From: Halobacteriales archaeon QS_9_68_17
GTDB taxonomy: Archaea > Halobacteriota > Halobacteria > Halobacteriales > Natronoarchaeaceae
DNA: 64,000 nucleotides
Direction: 5' to 3'
Assembly: GCA_003023565.1 (NCBI GenBank)
Contig: PXSA01000007.1
Location: forward strand, 24,391 to 88,390
The notes under the pieces: model-generated
What the model saw: only the letters and a program-made list of their open reading frames with translations
Database searches by the model: none
What the model was told of the DNA's origin: nothing
Made by a program: the position numbers and the translations under genes
Shown here: in pieces, positions 24,835 through 34,344 of the stretch
How the letters are laid out: every line of letters begins with the position of its first letter
How positions within the stretch are numbered: position 1 is the first letter of the stretch

Positions 24835-25878
24835 TCACCCGTCGGTCCCGACCACGTGTACCGCGTCCGGGTCGAACCCGACGGTCACGCGCTCCCCGTC
24901 GGGCGCGTCCGGGAGGCGGACGACCAGTTCCCGGCCGTTCCAGTCGGCGTGGACCCGCACCGCCTCACCGAGGAACTCCGCGGTCGTCACGCTCGCGGCG
25001 AGTCGGTTCGACACCTCGTCGGGGTCCAGCGCCGCCGGGCGGACGCAGAACGTCACCCGGTCGTCCCGGGAGGCGTCGACCGGCGGGATCCGGAGCGAGC
25101 ACCCGTGCACGTCGACGGTGGTGCCCGCCGCGTCGCGGCCGGTGACGCGGCCCGCGAACACGTTGTTCTCGCCGACGAACTCCGCGACGAAGCGCCGCTC
25201 CGGCCGGCGGTACACGTCCTCCGGCGGACCGACCTGCTCGACCCGGCCGTCGTGCATGACTGCGACGCGGTCGGACACCGCGAGCGCCTCCGCCTGGTCG
25301 TGGGTGACGTAGACGGTGGTGATCCCGAGCTCGGACTGGATCGCCTTCACCTGCCGGCGGAGCCGCTCGCGGAGGCGGGCGTCCAGCGCGCTCATCGGTT
25401 CGTCCAGCAGCAGCACCTCCGGACCGGGCGCGAGCGCGCGGGCCAGCGCGACGCGTTGCTGTTGCCCCCCCGAAAGCTCCTCGGGGTCGCGGTCGCCCGT
25501 CCCCGGCAGGTCGACGAGCTCCAGCAGTTCGGCGACGCGCTCGTCGGCCGTCGCGTCGCCCGGCGGGTCGCGGAACCGCAGGCCGTAGGCGACGTTTTCC
25601 GCGACGGTCATGTGCGGGAACAGCGCGTACGACTGGAACACGACCCCGGCGTCGCGGTCCTCCGGGGGCACGCCCGTCATCTCGCGGTCGCCGAAGCGGA
25701 CGGTCCCCTCGGTGGGGTCCTCGAAGCCGGCGACCGTCCGCAGCGTCGTCGTCTTCCCGCAGCCGGAGGGGCCGACGAGCGTGAAGAACTCGCCGTCGGC
25801 GACGTCCAGGTCGACCCCGGCGAGCGCCGCCGTCCCGTCGTAGCGCTTCGAGACGCCGTCCAGGTGGAGGTCAACCAT
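24835..25878 (-). CDS. ABC transporter ATP-binding protein (thiamine/spermidine/iron importer type)
   Basis: This 347-residue importer ATPase has Walker A GPSGCGKTT near residue 37, the Q-loop VVFQSYALFPHMTV, the signature LSGGQQQRVALARAL, Walker B LLLDEPMSALD, and an H-loop THDQAEAL. A C-terminal TOBE-like regulatory domain (about 240-347) is typical of the CysA/PotA/FbpC group. It is the last gene of a three-gene set with a permease (overlap 8 bases) and a substrate-binding lipoprotein. The set matches haloarchaeal thiamine-type importers. Confidence 0.9.
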   Translation of the reverse strand: MVDLHLDGVSKRYDGTAALAGVDLDVADGEFFTLVGPSGCGKTTTLRTVAGFEDPTEGTVRFGDREMTGVPPEDRDAGVVFQSYALFPHMTVAENVAYGLRFRDPPGDATADERVAELLELVDLPGTGDRDPEELSGGQQQRVALARALAPGPEVLLLDEPMSALDARLRERLRRQVKAIQSELGITTVYVTHDQAEALAVSDRVAVMHDGRVEQVGPPEDVYRRPERRFVAEFVGENNVFAGRVTGRDAAGTTVDVHGCSLRIPPVDASRDDRVTFCVRPAALDPDEVSNRLAASVTTAEFLGEAVRVHADWNGRELVVRLPDAPDGERVTVGFDPDAVHVVGTDG

Positions 25879-27542
25879 CCTCGAACCGCCCCCCGATGCG
25901 GTCGATGACGACGAAGCTGACGCTCGTGACGACGAGCAGGACCGTGCCCATCGCGGTCGCCGGGCCGAGGCGGCGGCCGCGGTAGCGCTCCACGGCGACG
26001 GGCATCGTGTAGCTCCGGGAGCCCTCCGCAAGTATGACCGTCGAATCGAACTCGCCGACGCTGATGGCGACGGCGAACGCCGCGCCCGCGACGACGCCCG
26101 CGGCGACGAGCGGTAGTTCCACGTCGACCAGCGCGCGGACGCGGCTCGCGCCGAGCGCTCGCGCGGACTCGACCATCGCGGGGTCGAGGCGGCCGAGTTG
26201 CGGCGCGACGGAGCGCGTCACGAACGGGTACGCCGCGACGGCGTGGGCCGCGACGACGGCCGTCGTGCCCGTCACCTGCAGGCGGTAGCCGCCGCCCAGC
26301 GGGACGCCGAAGACGGGGCCGAGCAGGAGGCCGACGCCGGTGACGATGCCGCTGACGGCGATGGGACCCATCGCGACCGCGCCGACGACGGCGCGCCCCC
26401 GGAACTCGCGGGTCGTCAGCACGGCGACGGCGACGCCCATCGGCAGGGCGACCGCGAGGGTCCCGACGGCGAAAAGCAGGGAGTTGCGGACGGCGGGCCA
26501 CGGCTTCACCTGCACGGCGGTCCCTTCGACCTGCCGCCGGACGAGGAACTCGTAGTACGCGAGGGTGAGGCCGTCCGGCCCGGCCACGCTCGTCCACACC
26601 ATGCTCAGGACGGGGCCGACGAACACGACGACGGCGACGGCGGCGTAGGCGAAAACCCCGAGGCGAACCGGCGTCAGGAGCGCCCGGAGCGACGGGACGA
26701 GGGGTTCGCGCGGCGGCGGGTTCGCGCCGCGACTGCCCGCCGCCTGCGCGGCCTCGTAGCGGAGATAGGCGTACGTCAGCCCGAGCGACAGCAGGGTCTC
26801 CAGCGCCGCCAGCGCCGCCGCCTCCTCGTAGTTCAGGTTCCGCAGGAGCGCGTACACCCACACCTCGACGGTCGCCAGTTCCAGACCGCCCAGCGCGAGG
26901 ACGATGGGGAACGTCATGAACGTGAACACGAACGCCAGCAGCGCGCCGGTCAGCACGGCGGGGAGCAACTGGGGGACCACCACGTCGACGAACGCCCGCC
27001 GCCTGCTCGCGCCGAGACTGCGGGCGGTCTCGACGGCGCGGGCGTCGACGCTCTCCCACGCGGCCACCGTCACCCGCGTCACCAGCGGCGCGTTGTAGAA
27101 GGCGTGGGCGACGACGACGACGCCGAGCGTCCCCATCACGTCGAGCGGGTCGAGGCCGAGCGCTCCGAGCAGGTCGTTCGCGACGCCGCGCCGGCCGAAC
27201 ATGGCGACGAAGCCGATGGCGACCATGATCGAAGGGAGGATGAACGGGAGGATGGTCAGCGACCGCAGCGTCTTGCGGCCGGGGAACTCGAACCGGGCGA
27301 GGACGTACGCGCCCGGCAGGCCGAGCGCGACGCTGGCGACGGTCGAGAGCAGCGCCTGATAGGCGGTGAAGCCGAACAGTCCGAACGCGGGGAACGGGTC
27401 CTCGCCCGTGACGAACCCGACGGCCCAGCCAGCGACGTTGCCCGCGTGCCGGCCGAGCGCCAGCGGGTCGTCGGCGACGCCCCGCGGCCGCGCCGAGCGC
27501 GCGGCGTTCGAGCCACGCGCGGGGTCGCTCAGTGGGAAGCAC
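25871..27542 (-). pseudogene. two-domain ABC importer permease with damaged N-terminus (ThiP type)
   Basis: From about 27490 to 25871 one long frame encodes two BPD permease domains: GFTAYQALLSTVASVALGLP and VETARSLGASRRRAFVDVVV in the first, VESARALGASRVRALVDVEL in the second, with about 10 spans. The expected beginning, GTG at 27540-27542 giving LPTERPRAWLERRALGAAAG, is in a different frame. The first transmembrane helix normally found between the two parts is missing, so an out-of-frame deletion near 27475-27495 is likely. The only good ATG in the main frame (27226) would lose the first spans. Transport by this system is therefore doubtful. Confidence 0.65.
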
Positions 27543-27560
27543 GGGCGGTGATTCGGTCGG

Positions 27561-28670
27561 TTAGTTCCCGGCGATCTCTCGCGCCCACTCGTCGACCCAG
27601 CCGTCGACGTTCCCTCGGAGTTCGTCGTAGCTGAAGACGACGGCGTCCTCGGGTTCGAGGGCGTACTGGTCGAACTCCTCGGGCAGGTCGGCGTGGTCGG
27701 TCGCCGGCAACTGGACGTTGCGGACGGCGACCTCCCCCTGTGCCTCCGCCGAGAGCAGGAAGTCGACGAACTCGAAGCCGAGCGCGGGCGCGTCGCTGTC
27801 GGAGAACACGGCGACGCCCTCGGGGTTAGCGTAGGCCTGTCCGTCCGGGAACGCGACCTGATGGCGGCTCATGTCCTGCCCGTACTCGTTCGCGTACACC
27901 TGGTCCGTCGAGTAGGAAACGACCATCGGCCGCTCCTGGTCGCTGTAGGCGTCGTAGGCGTCGTTCCACGAGTTGAGGACGCGGACGTCGTTGTCCTGCA
28001 GGTCCCGCCAGTAGTCGAGGTAGCCGTCCTCGCCGTACTCGTCGATGGTCCACAGCAGGAACGCGCGACCGGGGTCGCTGGACTGGGCGTTCTGGGCCAG
28101 CAGCGTCCCCGCGTAGGGGTCGGTCGTCAGGTCGTCGAGCGTTTCCGGTTCGTCGACCTCGTTCTCGTCGTAGACGAGCGAAACGTAGCCGGCGTCGTAC
28201 GGGACGGCCCGCGCCTGCGGGTCGAACCGGAGGTCGTCGCGGACGTGGCGCAGGTTCTCCAGGTCGGCGACGTCGCTCGTCACGAACAGGGAGTCGTTTA
28301 GCTGGTCGTCGGCCCGCACGAGGTCATCGACGTTCAGGCCGAGGTAGACGTCGGCGTCGATCGACGCGTCCTGCTGGCTCCGCTGGACGAACTCGTTGAC
28401 GCCGTTCTCCGCGACCTGCCACTCCAGCGTGACGCCGTCGTACTCCGACTCGAACGCCTCCTTCACCCACTCGCCAGGGCTGGTGCTCGGCGCGTCGACG
28501 AACGACTCGTAGGTGGCGACCGTGAGCGTCCCCTCGAAGGTCTCTGGCGTGGTGAGGGTGGTACGTTCGTCGCCGCCGTTGCTTCCGCCGCTCTCGCCCT
28601 GCGTGATGCAACCGGCCAGCAGCGTACCGGCCACACCGGCGCTAGCCGTCAAGAAGGGTCGCCGTCTCAT
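27561..28670 (-). CDS. thiB: ABC importer substrate-binding lipoprotein (ThiB type)
   Basis: This 369-residue extracellular binding protein has a basic start, a hydrophobic stretch and the lipobox LLAGC with Cys21 as lipid attachment. A short Ser/Gly linker follows. The mature part has the type 2 binding-protein fold: LTVATYESFVDAPS at its start, AVPYDAGYVSLVYDENEVDEP, and VVSYSTDQVYANEYG with a conserved binding-site Tyr/Ser. This matches thiamine-binding proteins. ATG 28668-28670 has an A-rich TATA-like stretch about 25 bases upstream. It is the first gene of the importer set and divergent from the acyl-CoA synthetase gene. No TPP riboswitch is visible upstream. Confidence 0.85.
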   Translation of the reverse strand: MRRRPFLTASAGVAGTLLAGCITQGESGGSNGGDERTTLTTPETFEGTLTVATYESFVDAPSTSPGEWVKEAFESEYDGVTLEWQVAENGVNEFVQRSQQDASIDADVYLGLNVDDLVRADDQLNDSLFVTSDVADLENLRHVRDDLRFDPQARAVPYDAGYVSLVYDENEVDEPETLDDLTTDPYAGTLLAQNAQSSDPGRAFLLWTIDEYGEDGYLDYWRDLQDNDVRVLNSWNDAYDAYSDQERPMVVSYSTDQVYANEYGQDMSRHQVAFPDGQAYANPEGVAVFSDSDAPALGFEFVDFLLSAEAQGEVAVRNVQLPATDHADLPEEFDQYALEPEDAVVFSYDELRGNVDGWVDEWAREIAGN

Positions 28671-28752
28671 TACCCGGTGGTTGCACTGGGTGTTTTTAAC
28701 CCCGCCGATCCGGCGCGCTCGGGGTGGAATCCGGGCTCGGTTCGGGGAAAAA

Positions 28753-28760
28753 TTCAAATA
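28753..28760 (+). promoter_or_regulatory. TATA box for the acyl-CoA synthetase gene
   Basis: TTCAAATA lies 31-24 bases before the ATG at 28784. The promoter still looks intact although the gene is broken. Confidence 0.5.
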
Positions 28761-28783
28761 GACGATCGTCGGGGTTTGGCGAT

Positions 28784-30284
28784 ATGGCCCTCGACTACGA
28801 GCGCGAGTGCGACGCTTTCGAGTGGGACGTTCCGGAGGACTACGCGATCCCGGCGGTGCTGGACGACCACGCCGAGGCGTTCGGCGACCGCCTCGCGGTC
28901 AGGTACCGCGACGAGGACGGCGGCGAGGCGGAGCGGACATACGGGGAGGTCCGCGACGGGGCGCACCGCTTCGCGTCGGCGCTCGCGGACCTCGGCGGTG
29001 CGCTCGCCCGCGGCGCGCTGCTGGTGCCGTGTTCGTCGATGCTCAAGCCGAAGGACATCGCCTTCCGGGCGAACGACTGCGAGGCCGACACCGTCGTCGT
29101 CCACGCGACGCTGACCGAGATGGTCGAACCGGCCCTCGACGAGACGCCGCTGGAGACGGTGATCGTACTGGACACAGAGAACGGCGGCGGCGCGACCGAC
29201 CGCGAGGGCTGGCACGCTTGCGCCGACCTCGTCGACGGCAGGGCGGCCGCCCACGACGGGCCGGCCCTCGGCGCGTCGGACCCGATGTCTATCAACTACA
29301 CCAGCGGGACGACCGGCCGGCCCAAACCCGTCCTCCACCGCCACCGCTGGCTCTACTGCTTCGAGCGGATCAACGGGCCGTACTGGTGGGGCGTCGACCG
29401 CGACGCGGACTTCTCCGACGAACTCCTGTGGGCGACGACCGGCACGGGGTGGGCCAAGTGGTTCTGGAGCCCGGTCGGCGTCGCGCTGACGACCGGCGCG
29501 CCGCAGTTCCTCTACGAGGGCGAGTTCGACCCCGAGACGTTTCTGGACCTGATGGCCGAGGAGGGGGTCACCCGGCTCTGCGCCGTGCCGACCCAGTACC
29601 GGATGTTCACGCAGGCGGACCTCGCCGACTACGACCTCGCCCTGACGGAGGCCGTGTCGGCGGGCGAACCGCTGCAGGCCCGCCCCCGGCGTCGGGACGA
29701 CGGTCCTCGATGTCGACGAGGAGACGGAAGTCGAGGCGGGCGAAACGGGCGAGATAGCCGTTCCCGTCGACAGCCCCGCCGTCTTCGACGGCTACTACGA
29801 GCAACCGGAGCGCGACCGGGAGACCGTCCGTGTCCGCGCGAGCGAGACGAGTGCGGGCTCGGAAGAGGGAACCTCTTCGGGTGGGGACTACTACCGGACC
29901 GGGGACCTCGCCCGGCGCGACGAGGAGGGCTACTTCTTCTTCGAGGGACGGGCCGACGACATCATCATCTCGGCGGGCTACCGCATCGGCCCGTTCGAGG
30001 TCGAGGACGCGCTCGTCGACCACGACGCGGTCGCGGCGGCCGCGGCGGTCGCCAGCCCCCACGAGGAGCGTGGCGACGTCGTGAAGGCCTACGTCGTCCT
30101 CGCGGACGGCCGCGAGGGGAGCGACGAACTGGTCGACGACCTCCAGCGCTACATGAAAGCGGAGACGGCTCCCTACAAGTACCCGCGGCGGATCGAGTTC
30201 GTCGAGGAACTGCCGAAGACCTCCAGCGGGAAGATCCGTCGGATCGAACTCCGCGAGAGCGAGCGCGAGCGGTTCGGGCAGTGA
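28784..30284 (+). pseudogene. AMP-forming acyl-CoA synthetase with internal deletion and frameshift
   Basis: The N-terminal frame runs from MALDYERECD through the AMP-binding motif YTSGTTGRPKP (about 172-182) and TGTGWAKWFWSP to SAGEPLQ at about 29680. The protein then changes frame at [18 protein letters not shown] and continues to [31 protein letters not shown], and [11 protein letters not shown] near the stop. The YGQTE-type motif and roughly 45 flanking residues are missing, so an internal out-of-frame deletion occurred. The C-terminal hinge and catalytic Lys region survive. The intact enzyme would activate a short or medium-chain acid with ATP and CoA. An in-frame hairpin insert lies near 29838-29882. 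Confidence 0.85.
29838..29882 (+). repeat. hairpin-forming insert in the acyl-CoA synthetase gene
   Basis: GAAGAGG/CCTCTTC with a GAA loop (29862-29878) lies within a Ser/Glu/Gly-rich insertion between VRVRA and DYYRTGDL. The composition and site resemble the other in-frame palindromic inserts. Confidence 0.5.
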
Positions 30285-30287
30285 TCG

Positions 30288-30620
30288 ATGACGCTCACGA
30301 CCGCCGGTCGACTGGTCGAGACCGCTCGACGGCTAACGGTCCGACTGCCCGGTCCCTCGCCGGTGCGAGACGTTTCGTCCTCTCGGCGTCTCGATAGGTT
30401 CGTATCATACAGTAGTCGCTACGCCCTCTCCGGAATCGTCGTCCTCGCCGTCGCAGCGGCGGCCATCCTCCGCGACGTGCTGGCGACGGTGTTTCTCGCG
30501 GTCACGGTCGCCGCCGTCTGCGCGCCGCTGTACCGACGGCTGGTCGCCCGCGGCGTCCCCGCGTGGCGGGCGAGCGCCGTCACGACGACGGTCGCGTTCA
30601 GCGCCGTCGTTGCCGCGTTC
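30288..30620 (+). pseudogene. N-terminal remnant of an AI-2E/UPF0118 family transporter
   Basis: Residues around 45-110 (RYALSGIVVLAVAAAAILRD, VLATVFLAVTVAAVCAPLYR, VTTTVAFSAVVAAF) match the first two membrane spans of AI-2E-type permeases. The frame then turns into Arg/Ser-rich nonsense and stops, and the convergent MATE gene begins immediately. The rest of the transporter (about 250 residues) is gone, presumably by deletion. The adjacent acyl-CoA synthetase is also broken. Confidence 0.65.
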
Positions 30621-30648
30621 TCGCCGCGCGTCGCCGGACGCGGAGCGA

Positions 30649-32094
30649 TCAGTCGTCGGCGACCGGCGACTCGGGGCGGAAGTCCCGGCTTATCGACTTC
30701 CACTTCCCGGTCGCGAACCGTCGGTAGTTGATCGCCGCCGGCGCGGCCGTCTCCGCGACGAAGGAGAGATAGAGGCCGACGATGCCGAGCGACGTGGTCG
30801 CCCCGAGGTACGCGAGGGGGATCGCGCAGCCGAACATGCCGATCGCCTGGCTGTAGAAGGGCCAGCGCGTGTCGCCGCTGGCGTCCAACGCGCCCGCGGT
30901 CGCTCCCTTGACCGCCTGCGGGAGCGACGCGACGCAGGCCGCGTACACGAACGCGACCGCGTACGGGACCGACGGGTCGCCCGCGTCGCCGACGAACGAG
31001 ACGACGATGGGATGGGCCAACAGCGCGACTATCGCCGCGGCGACGGCGTAGGTCGCCGTCGAGAACCGGACGATGTCGCGCCCGTACGCCTCGGCGGTTC
31101 GCTCGTCGCCGGCCCCGAGTTCCTGCCCGACGAGGCTGCTGGCGGCCAGGCCGAAGCCCCATCCGGGCGTGTTCATGATCCCCCAGACCCGCCGGGCGAT
31201 GACGTACCCGGCGACCACCGTCGGCCCGAACAGCGCGACGACGGCGAGCATCGGGAACTTCGCGACGGTCCACACCGAGTTCCGGCCGACGACGGGCAGC
31301 CCGATCCGGACGATATCGCGGAGGGTCGGCCGGTCGAGGTACCTCCCCCGGAGGTCGACCTGTATCGGGAGGTCGCCGGCAAGCGGGAGGCGTCCGGCGA
31401 CGAGGCCGCCGGCGAACGCCGCCGTGACGAGGACGTTCGCCAGTACGGTCCCCATCGCCGCCCCGACGACGCCCATCCCGAGGCCGAAGACGAGCGCGGC
31501 GTTGATGGCGATGTTCGACAGCGCGCCGCCCGCGCGGACCAGCATCGGCGTCCACGCGTCGTCGACGCCGATGTAAACCCGACTGCCGACGAGGTTCAGT
31601 CCCGCGAACGGGACGCCGAACGCCAGTATCCGGAGGTAATCCGCGCCGTACGCGACGGTCGCGGGGTCGTCGGACATGACACGGATGAGCGGCTCCGGAA
31701 CGGCGTAAAACACCGCGGCGACGGGTACCGTCACCGCGAGCACCACCGCGACGCTCGCGCGGATCGCGAGCCCCAGGTCGTCGTAGGCCTCCGCGCCGTA
31801 CCGCTGGGAGACCAGGGCGATCGTCCCCGCGGCGAACCCGCCGCCCAGCGAGAACGCCAGCCCCCAGTACGGCGTCGCGAAACCCACGCCCGCGATGGCG
31901 ACCGGACCGAGCGCTAACCCCACCATCGCCACGTCGACCGCGTTCTTCGACATGCGGGCGATGCCGGTGACGATCCGGGGCCACGCCAGGTCCGTCGTCC
32001 TGCGCACTCGCTCGCCGGAGACGAGGCCGACGCGAGCGAGCGCGAGACCGATGTAGAGGACGAGCGCGCGGAACGGGTTCGGGAGGCGTTGCAC
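30649..32094 (-). CDS. MATE family efflux transporter
   Basis: This is the second MATE protein of the window, 481 residues, with about 12 hydrophobic segments in two halves. Landmarks are GIARMSKNAVDVAMVGLALG at the start of half one, SLGGGFAAGTIALVSQRYGA, GLPVVGRNSVWTVAKFPMLA at half two, and SSLVGQELGAGD and ALDASGDTRWPFYSQ near the end. It differs clearly from the copy at 14924-16399, so it is not a recent duplicate. Substrate unknown. Its 3' end lies next to the AI-2E remnant. Confidence 0.9.
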   Translation of the reverse strand: MQRLPNPFRALVLYIGLALARVGLVSGERVRRTTDLAWPRIVTGIARMSKNAVDVAMVGLALGPVAIAGVGFATPYWGLAFSLGGGFAAGTIALVSQRYGAEAYDDLGLAIRASVAVVLAVTVPVAAVFYAVPEPLIRVMSDDPATVAYGADYLRILAFGVPFAGLNLVGSRVYIGVDDAWTPMLVRAGGALSNIAINAALVFGLGMGVVGAAMGTVLANVLVTAAFAGGLVAGRLPLAGDLPIQVDLRGRYLDRPTLRDIVRIGLPVVGRNSVWTVAKFPMLAVVALFGPTVVAGYVIARRVWGIMNTPGWGFGLAASSLVGQELGAGDERTAEAYGRDIVRFSTATYAVAAAIVALLAHPIVVSFVGDAGDPSVPYAVAFVYAACVASLPQAVKGATAGALDASGDTRWPFYSQAIGMFGCAIPLAYLGATTSLGIVGLYLSFVAETAAPAAINYRRFATGKWKSISRDFRPESPVADD

Positions 32095-32215
32095 GGATCA
32101 AGGTTTCGAACCGAAACACAAGTACCTTTCAGAAGCGAACGGCCATGAGACGGCGTGTCGCAGGGGGAAAACAGCGAAACGAAGGCTGGATGCGGACTCC
32201 CTCGAACGTCGCCGC

Positions 32216-32995
32216 TCAGCCGTTCCTCTCCAGCGGTCCGTCCGCTTCGTTCCACTCCGTGAGACTGCCCTCGTAGAACGCGACGTCCTCGTAGCCGAGG
32301 TGCCGGAGGACGACGTACGTGTGGCTGATCCGCCGCGCGGTGTTACAGTAGAGGATCACGCGGCGGTCGGGCGTGATGCCGTACTCCTCGAGGACCTCCT
32401 CCAGTTCGTCGCGGGGCTTGAGTCCGCGCGTCTCGTCGTCGACGAGTTCCTTCCAGTCTATGTTCACCGCGCCGGGGATGTGGCCCTCCTCGAACTCCCA
32501 GTCGTCGCGCGTGTCGACGAGGACGGCGTCCGTGTCGATCGCCGCCTCGACCGCGGCCCGGTCGATGAGGACCGTGTCCCCGGGCGGGTCGACGGCGTAC
32601 TCCGTCGGGTCGACCTCGGGGGCGTCCGTCGTTGTCTCGTGCTCTAGGTTCCACGCGCTGTAGTCGCCGTCGAGCAGGCGGACGTCGCGGTGCCCGTATA
32701 TCTCCGCGGTGACGAGAAAGCGCGCGGCGAACACGCCGTGGGTGTCGTCGTAGGCGACGACGGTGTCGTCGGGGCGGACGCCTGCCTCGCTCACGATCTC
32801 CGCGAAGGTATCCGTGCCGGGGAGCGTTCCCCGCGTCGCCTCGCTCTCGCTTCGGAACGCGCCGAACGGGACGTTCACCGCACCGGGAACGTGTCCGATC
32901 CCGTCGTACTCCCAGGCGTCGCGCACGTCCACGACGGCCACCTCGTCGCGGTGTTCGGCCAGCCACCCGCGCGAGACGACGATGTCGTCGGTCAT
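32216..32995 (-). CDS. two-domain sulfurtransferase (rhodanese)
   Basis: This 259-residue thiosulfate/3-mercaptopyruvate-type sulfurtransferase has two rhodanese domains. The first (about 1-125) ends in a DDTHGVFAARFL loop without catalytic Cys. The second (about 140-259) has VLVDTRDDWEFEEGHIPGA and the active loop YCNTARR with Cys217. It is divergent from a second rhodanese with different active-site residues, and both would move sulfane sulfur to cyanide or other acceptors. Confidence 0.9.
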   Translation of the reverse strand: MTDDIVVSRGWLAEHRDEVAVVDVRDAWEYDGIGHVPGAVNVPFGAFRSESEATRGTLPGTDTFAEIVSEAGVRPDDTVVAYDDTHGVFAARFLVTAEIYGHRDVRLLDGDYSAWNLEHETTTDAPEVDPTEYAVDPPGDTVLIDRAAVEAAIDTDAVLVDTRDDWEFEEGHIPGAVNIDWKELVDDETRGLKPRDELEEVLEEYGITPDRRVILYCNTARRISHTYVVLRHLGYEDVAFYEGSLTEWNEADGPLERNG

Positions 32996-33243
32996 ACCCG
33001 TCGGTAGCGCCCCTCCGACTTTAGCCCTCCCGATAGCGTCGGTCCCTAGGCACGCTCAGAGCTACCTGCAAAACTGGCCGCATCCTCCCGAGTGTCGCTC
33101 GGTCGATAGTTGCGACGACGAGAGTCCCTCTCTATCGGTTCGCGGCCGCCCTCTCCGGATCCCTGCTCCCGACGGCGCGAGACTCTCGGCAAGTGTTTCC
33201 GCAACGGCGGGGGCGAGGCGGTACCTGCCGAATGTGTAGTTTC

Positions 33244-33249
33244 TTTAAG
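33244..33249 (+). promoter_or_regulatory. TATA box for the 33274 sulfurtransferase
   Basis: TTTAAG is 30-25 bases before the ATG at 33274, the leaderless spacing, and supports that start over the upstream in-frame ATG at 33193. Confidence 0.6.
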
Positions 33250-33273
33250 AAGGGCAGACGTACCGGTGCGTGT

Positions 33274-34140
33274 ATGAGCGAAAGCGACTACGCGCACGAC
33301 GTGCTCGTATCGGCCGACTGGGTCGAAGAGCACCTCGACGAGTTCGAGAGCGATGACCCCGAGTATCGGCTGGTCGAGGTCGACGTCGATACGGAGGCGT
33401 ACGAGGAGGGCCATGCCCCCGGCGCGGTCGGGTTCAACTGGGAGACCCAGCTTCAGGACCAGACCCAGCGCGACATCCTCGACACGGACGACTTCGAGGA
33501 CCTCCTCGGGGGCCACGGCATCAGCGAGGACTCCACCGTCGTCCTGTACGGCGACAACTCCAACTGGTTCGCCGCCTACGCCTACTGGCAGTTCCAGTAC
33601 TACGGCCACGGCGACGCCCGCCTGCTCGACGGCGGCCGCGACTACTGGGTCGAGAACGACTACCCGCTCACCGACGAGGTCCCGGAGTTCTCCGCGGTCG
33701 ACTACGAGGCGTCCGGCCCGCGCGAGTCCATCCGCGCCTACCGCGACGATGTCGAGAAGGCGATCGACCGCGGCGTCCCGCTCGTCGACGTCCGCTCGCC
33801 CGAGGAGTTCAGCGGGGAGGTCCTCGCCCCGCCGGGACTCCAGGAGACCGCCCAGCGCGGCGGCCACATCCCCGGCGCGAAGAACATCTCGTGGGCGGCC
33901 GTGACGAACGGCGACGGCACGTTCAAGACCCGCGAGGAACTCGAAGAGCTCTACGGCGAGGAAGGCATCGACGGCGAGGGCACTACGGTTGCTTACTGCC
34001 GCATCGGCGAGCGCTCGTCGGTCGCGTGGTTCGCACTGCACGAACTGCTCGGGTACGAGGACACAGTGAACTACGACGGCTCGTGGACCGAGTGGGGCAA
34101 TCTGGTGGATGCGCCGATCGAGACGGGTGAAGGGGAGTAA
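33274..34140 (+). CDS. tssA: two-domain sulfurtransferase (rhodanese, TssA type)
   Basis: This 288-residue rhodanese has an inactive first domain (LVSADWVEEHLDEF, YGDNSNWFAAYAYWQF) and a second domain with RGVPLVDVRSPEEF, an extended GEVLAPPGLQETAQRGGHIP loop and the catalytic loop YCRIGERS with Cys242. The loop sequence matches actinobacterial and archaeal thiosulfate sulfurtransferases. The start at 33274 is supported by TATA spacing. It is divergent from the 32216-32995 rhodanese. Confidence 0.92.
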   Translation: MSESDYAHDVLVSADWVEEHLDEFESDDPEYRLVEVDVDTEAYEEGHAPGAVGFNWETQLQDQTQRDILDTDDFEDLLGGHGISEDSTVVLYGDNSNWFAAYAYWQFQYYGHGDARLLDGGRDYWVENDYPLTDEVPEFSAVDYEASGPRESIRAYRDDVEKAIDRGVPLVDVRSPEEFSGEVLAPPGLQETAQRGGHIPGAKNISWAAVTNGDGTFKTREELEELYGEEGIDGEGTTVAYCRIGERSSVAWFALHELLGYEDTVNYDGSWTEWGNLVDAPIETGEGE

Positions 34141-34344
34141 AACATTCATCTGTTTGGGGTTTCGCTACAGCGAGTTTCTCGGTTTCTACTGATCGGTTGG
34201 CGGTCCCCGTTCGTGGTTTACGGACTGGGTCGTCCGTTCAAGTGACCACAAAGAAGCACCTCGTCCAGCGTGGGGACCGACGGACGCTCTCGTCTCTTAT
34301 ATGAGAGGACTAAAGACCCTCTGACGCGGAACGGGTGGACAAGA

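Noticed and set aside
28671..28783. TPP riboswitch upstream of the thiamine-type binding protein
   Set aside because: No conserved TPP riboswitch core is visible and the gene appears leaderless.
32172..32190. AGCGAAACGAAGG match to the ORB core between a MATE and a rhodanese gene
   Set aside because: The TTCCA half and the GGGGT end do not match, so it is likely a chance partial match.
33193..33273. Extended N-terminus of the 33274 sulfurtransferase
   Set aside because: The extra residues are not rhodanese-like and the TATA box would fall inside the coding region; MSESDY at 33274 fits the family.
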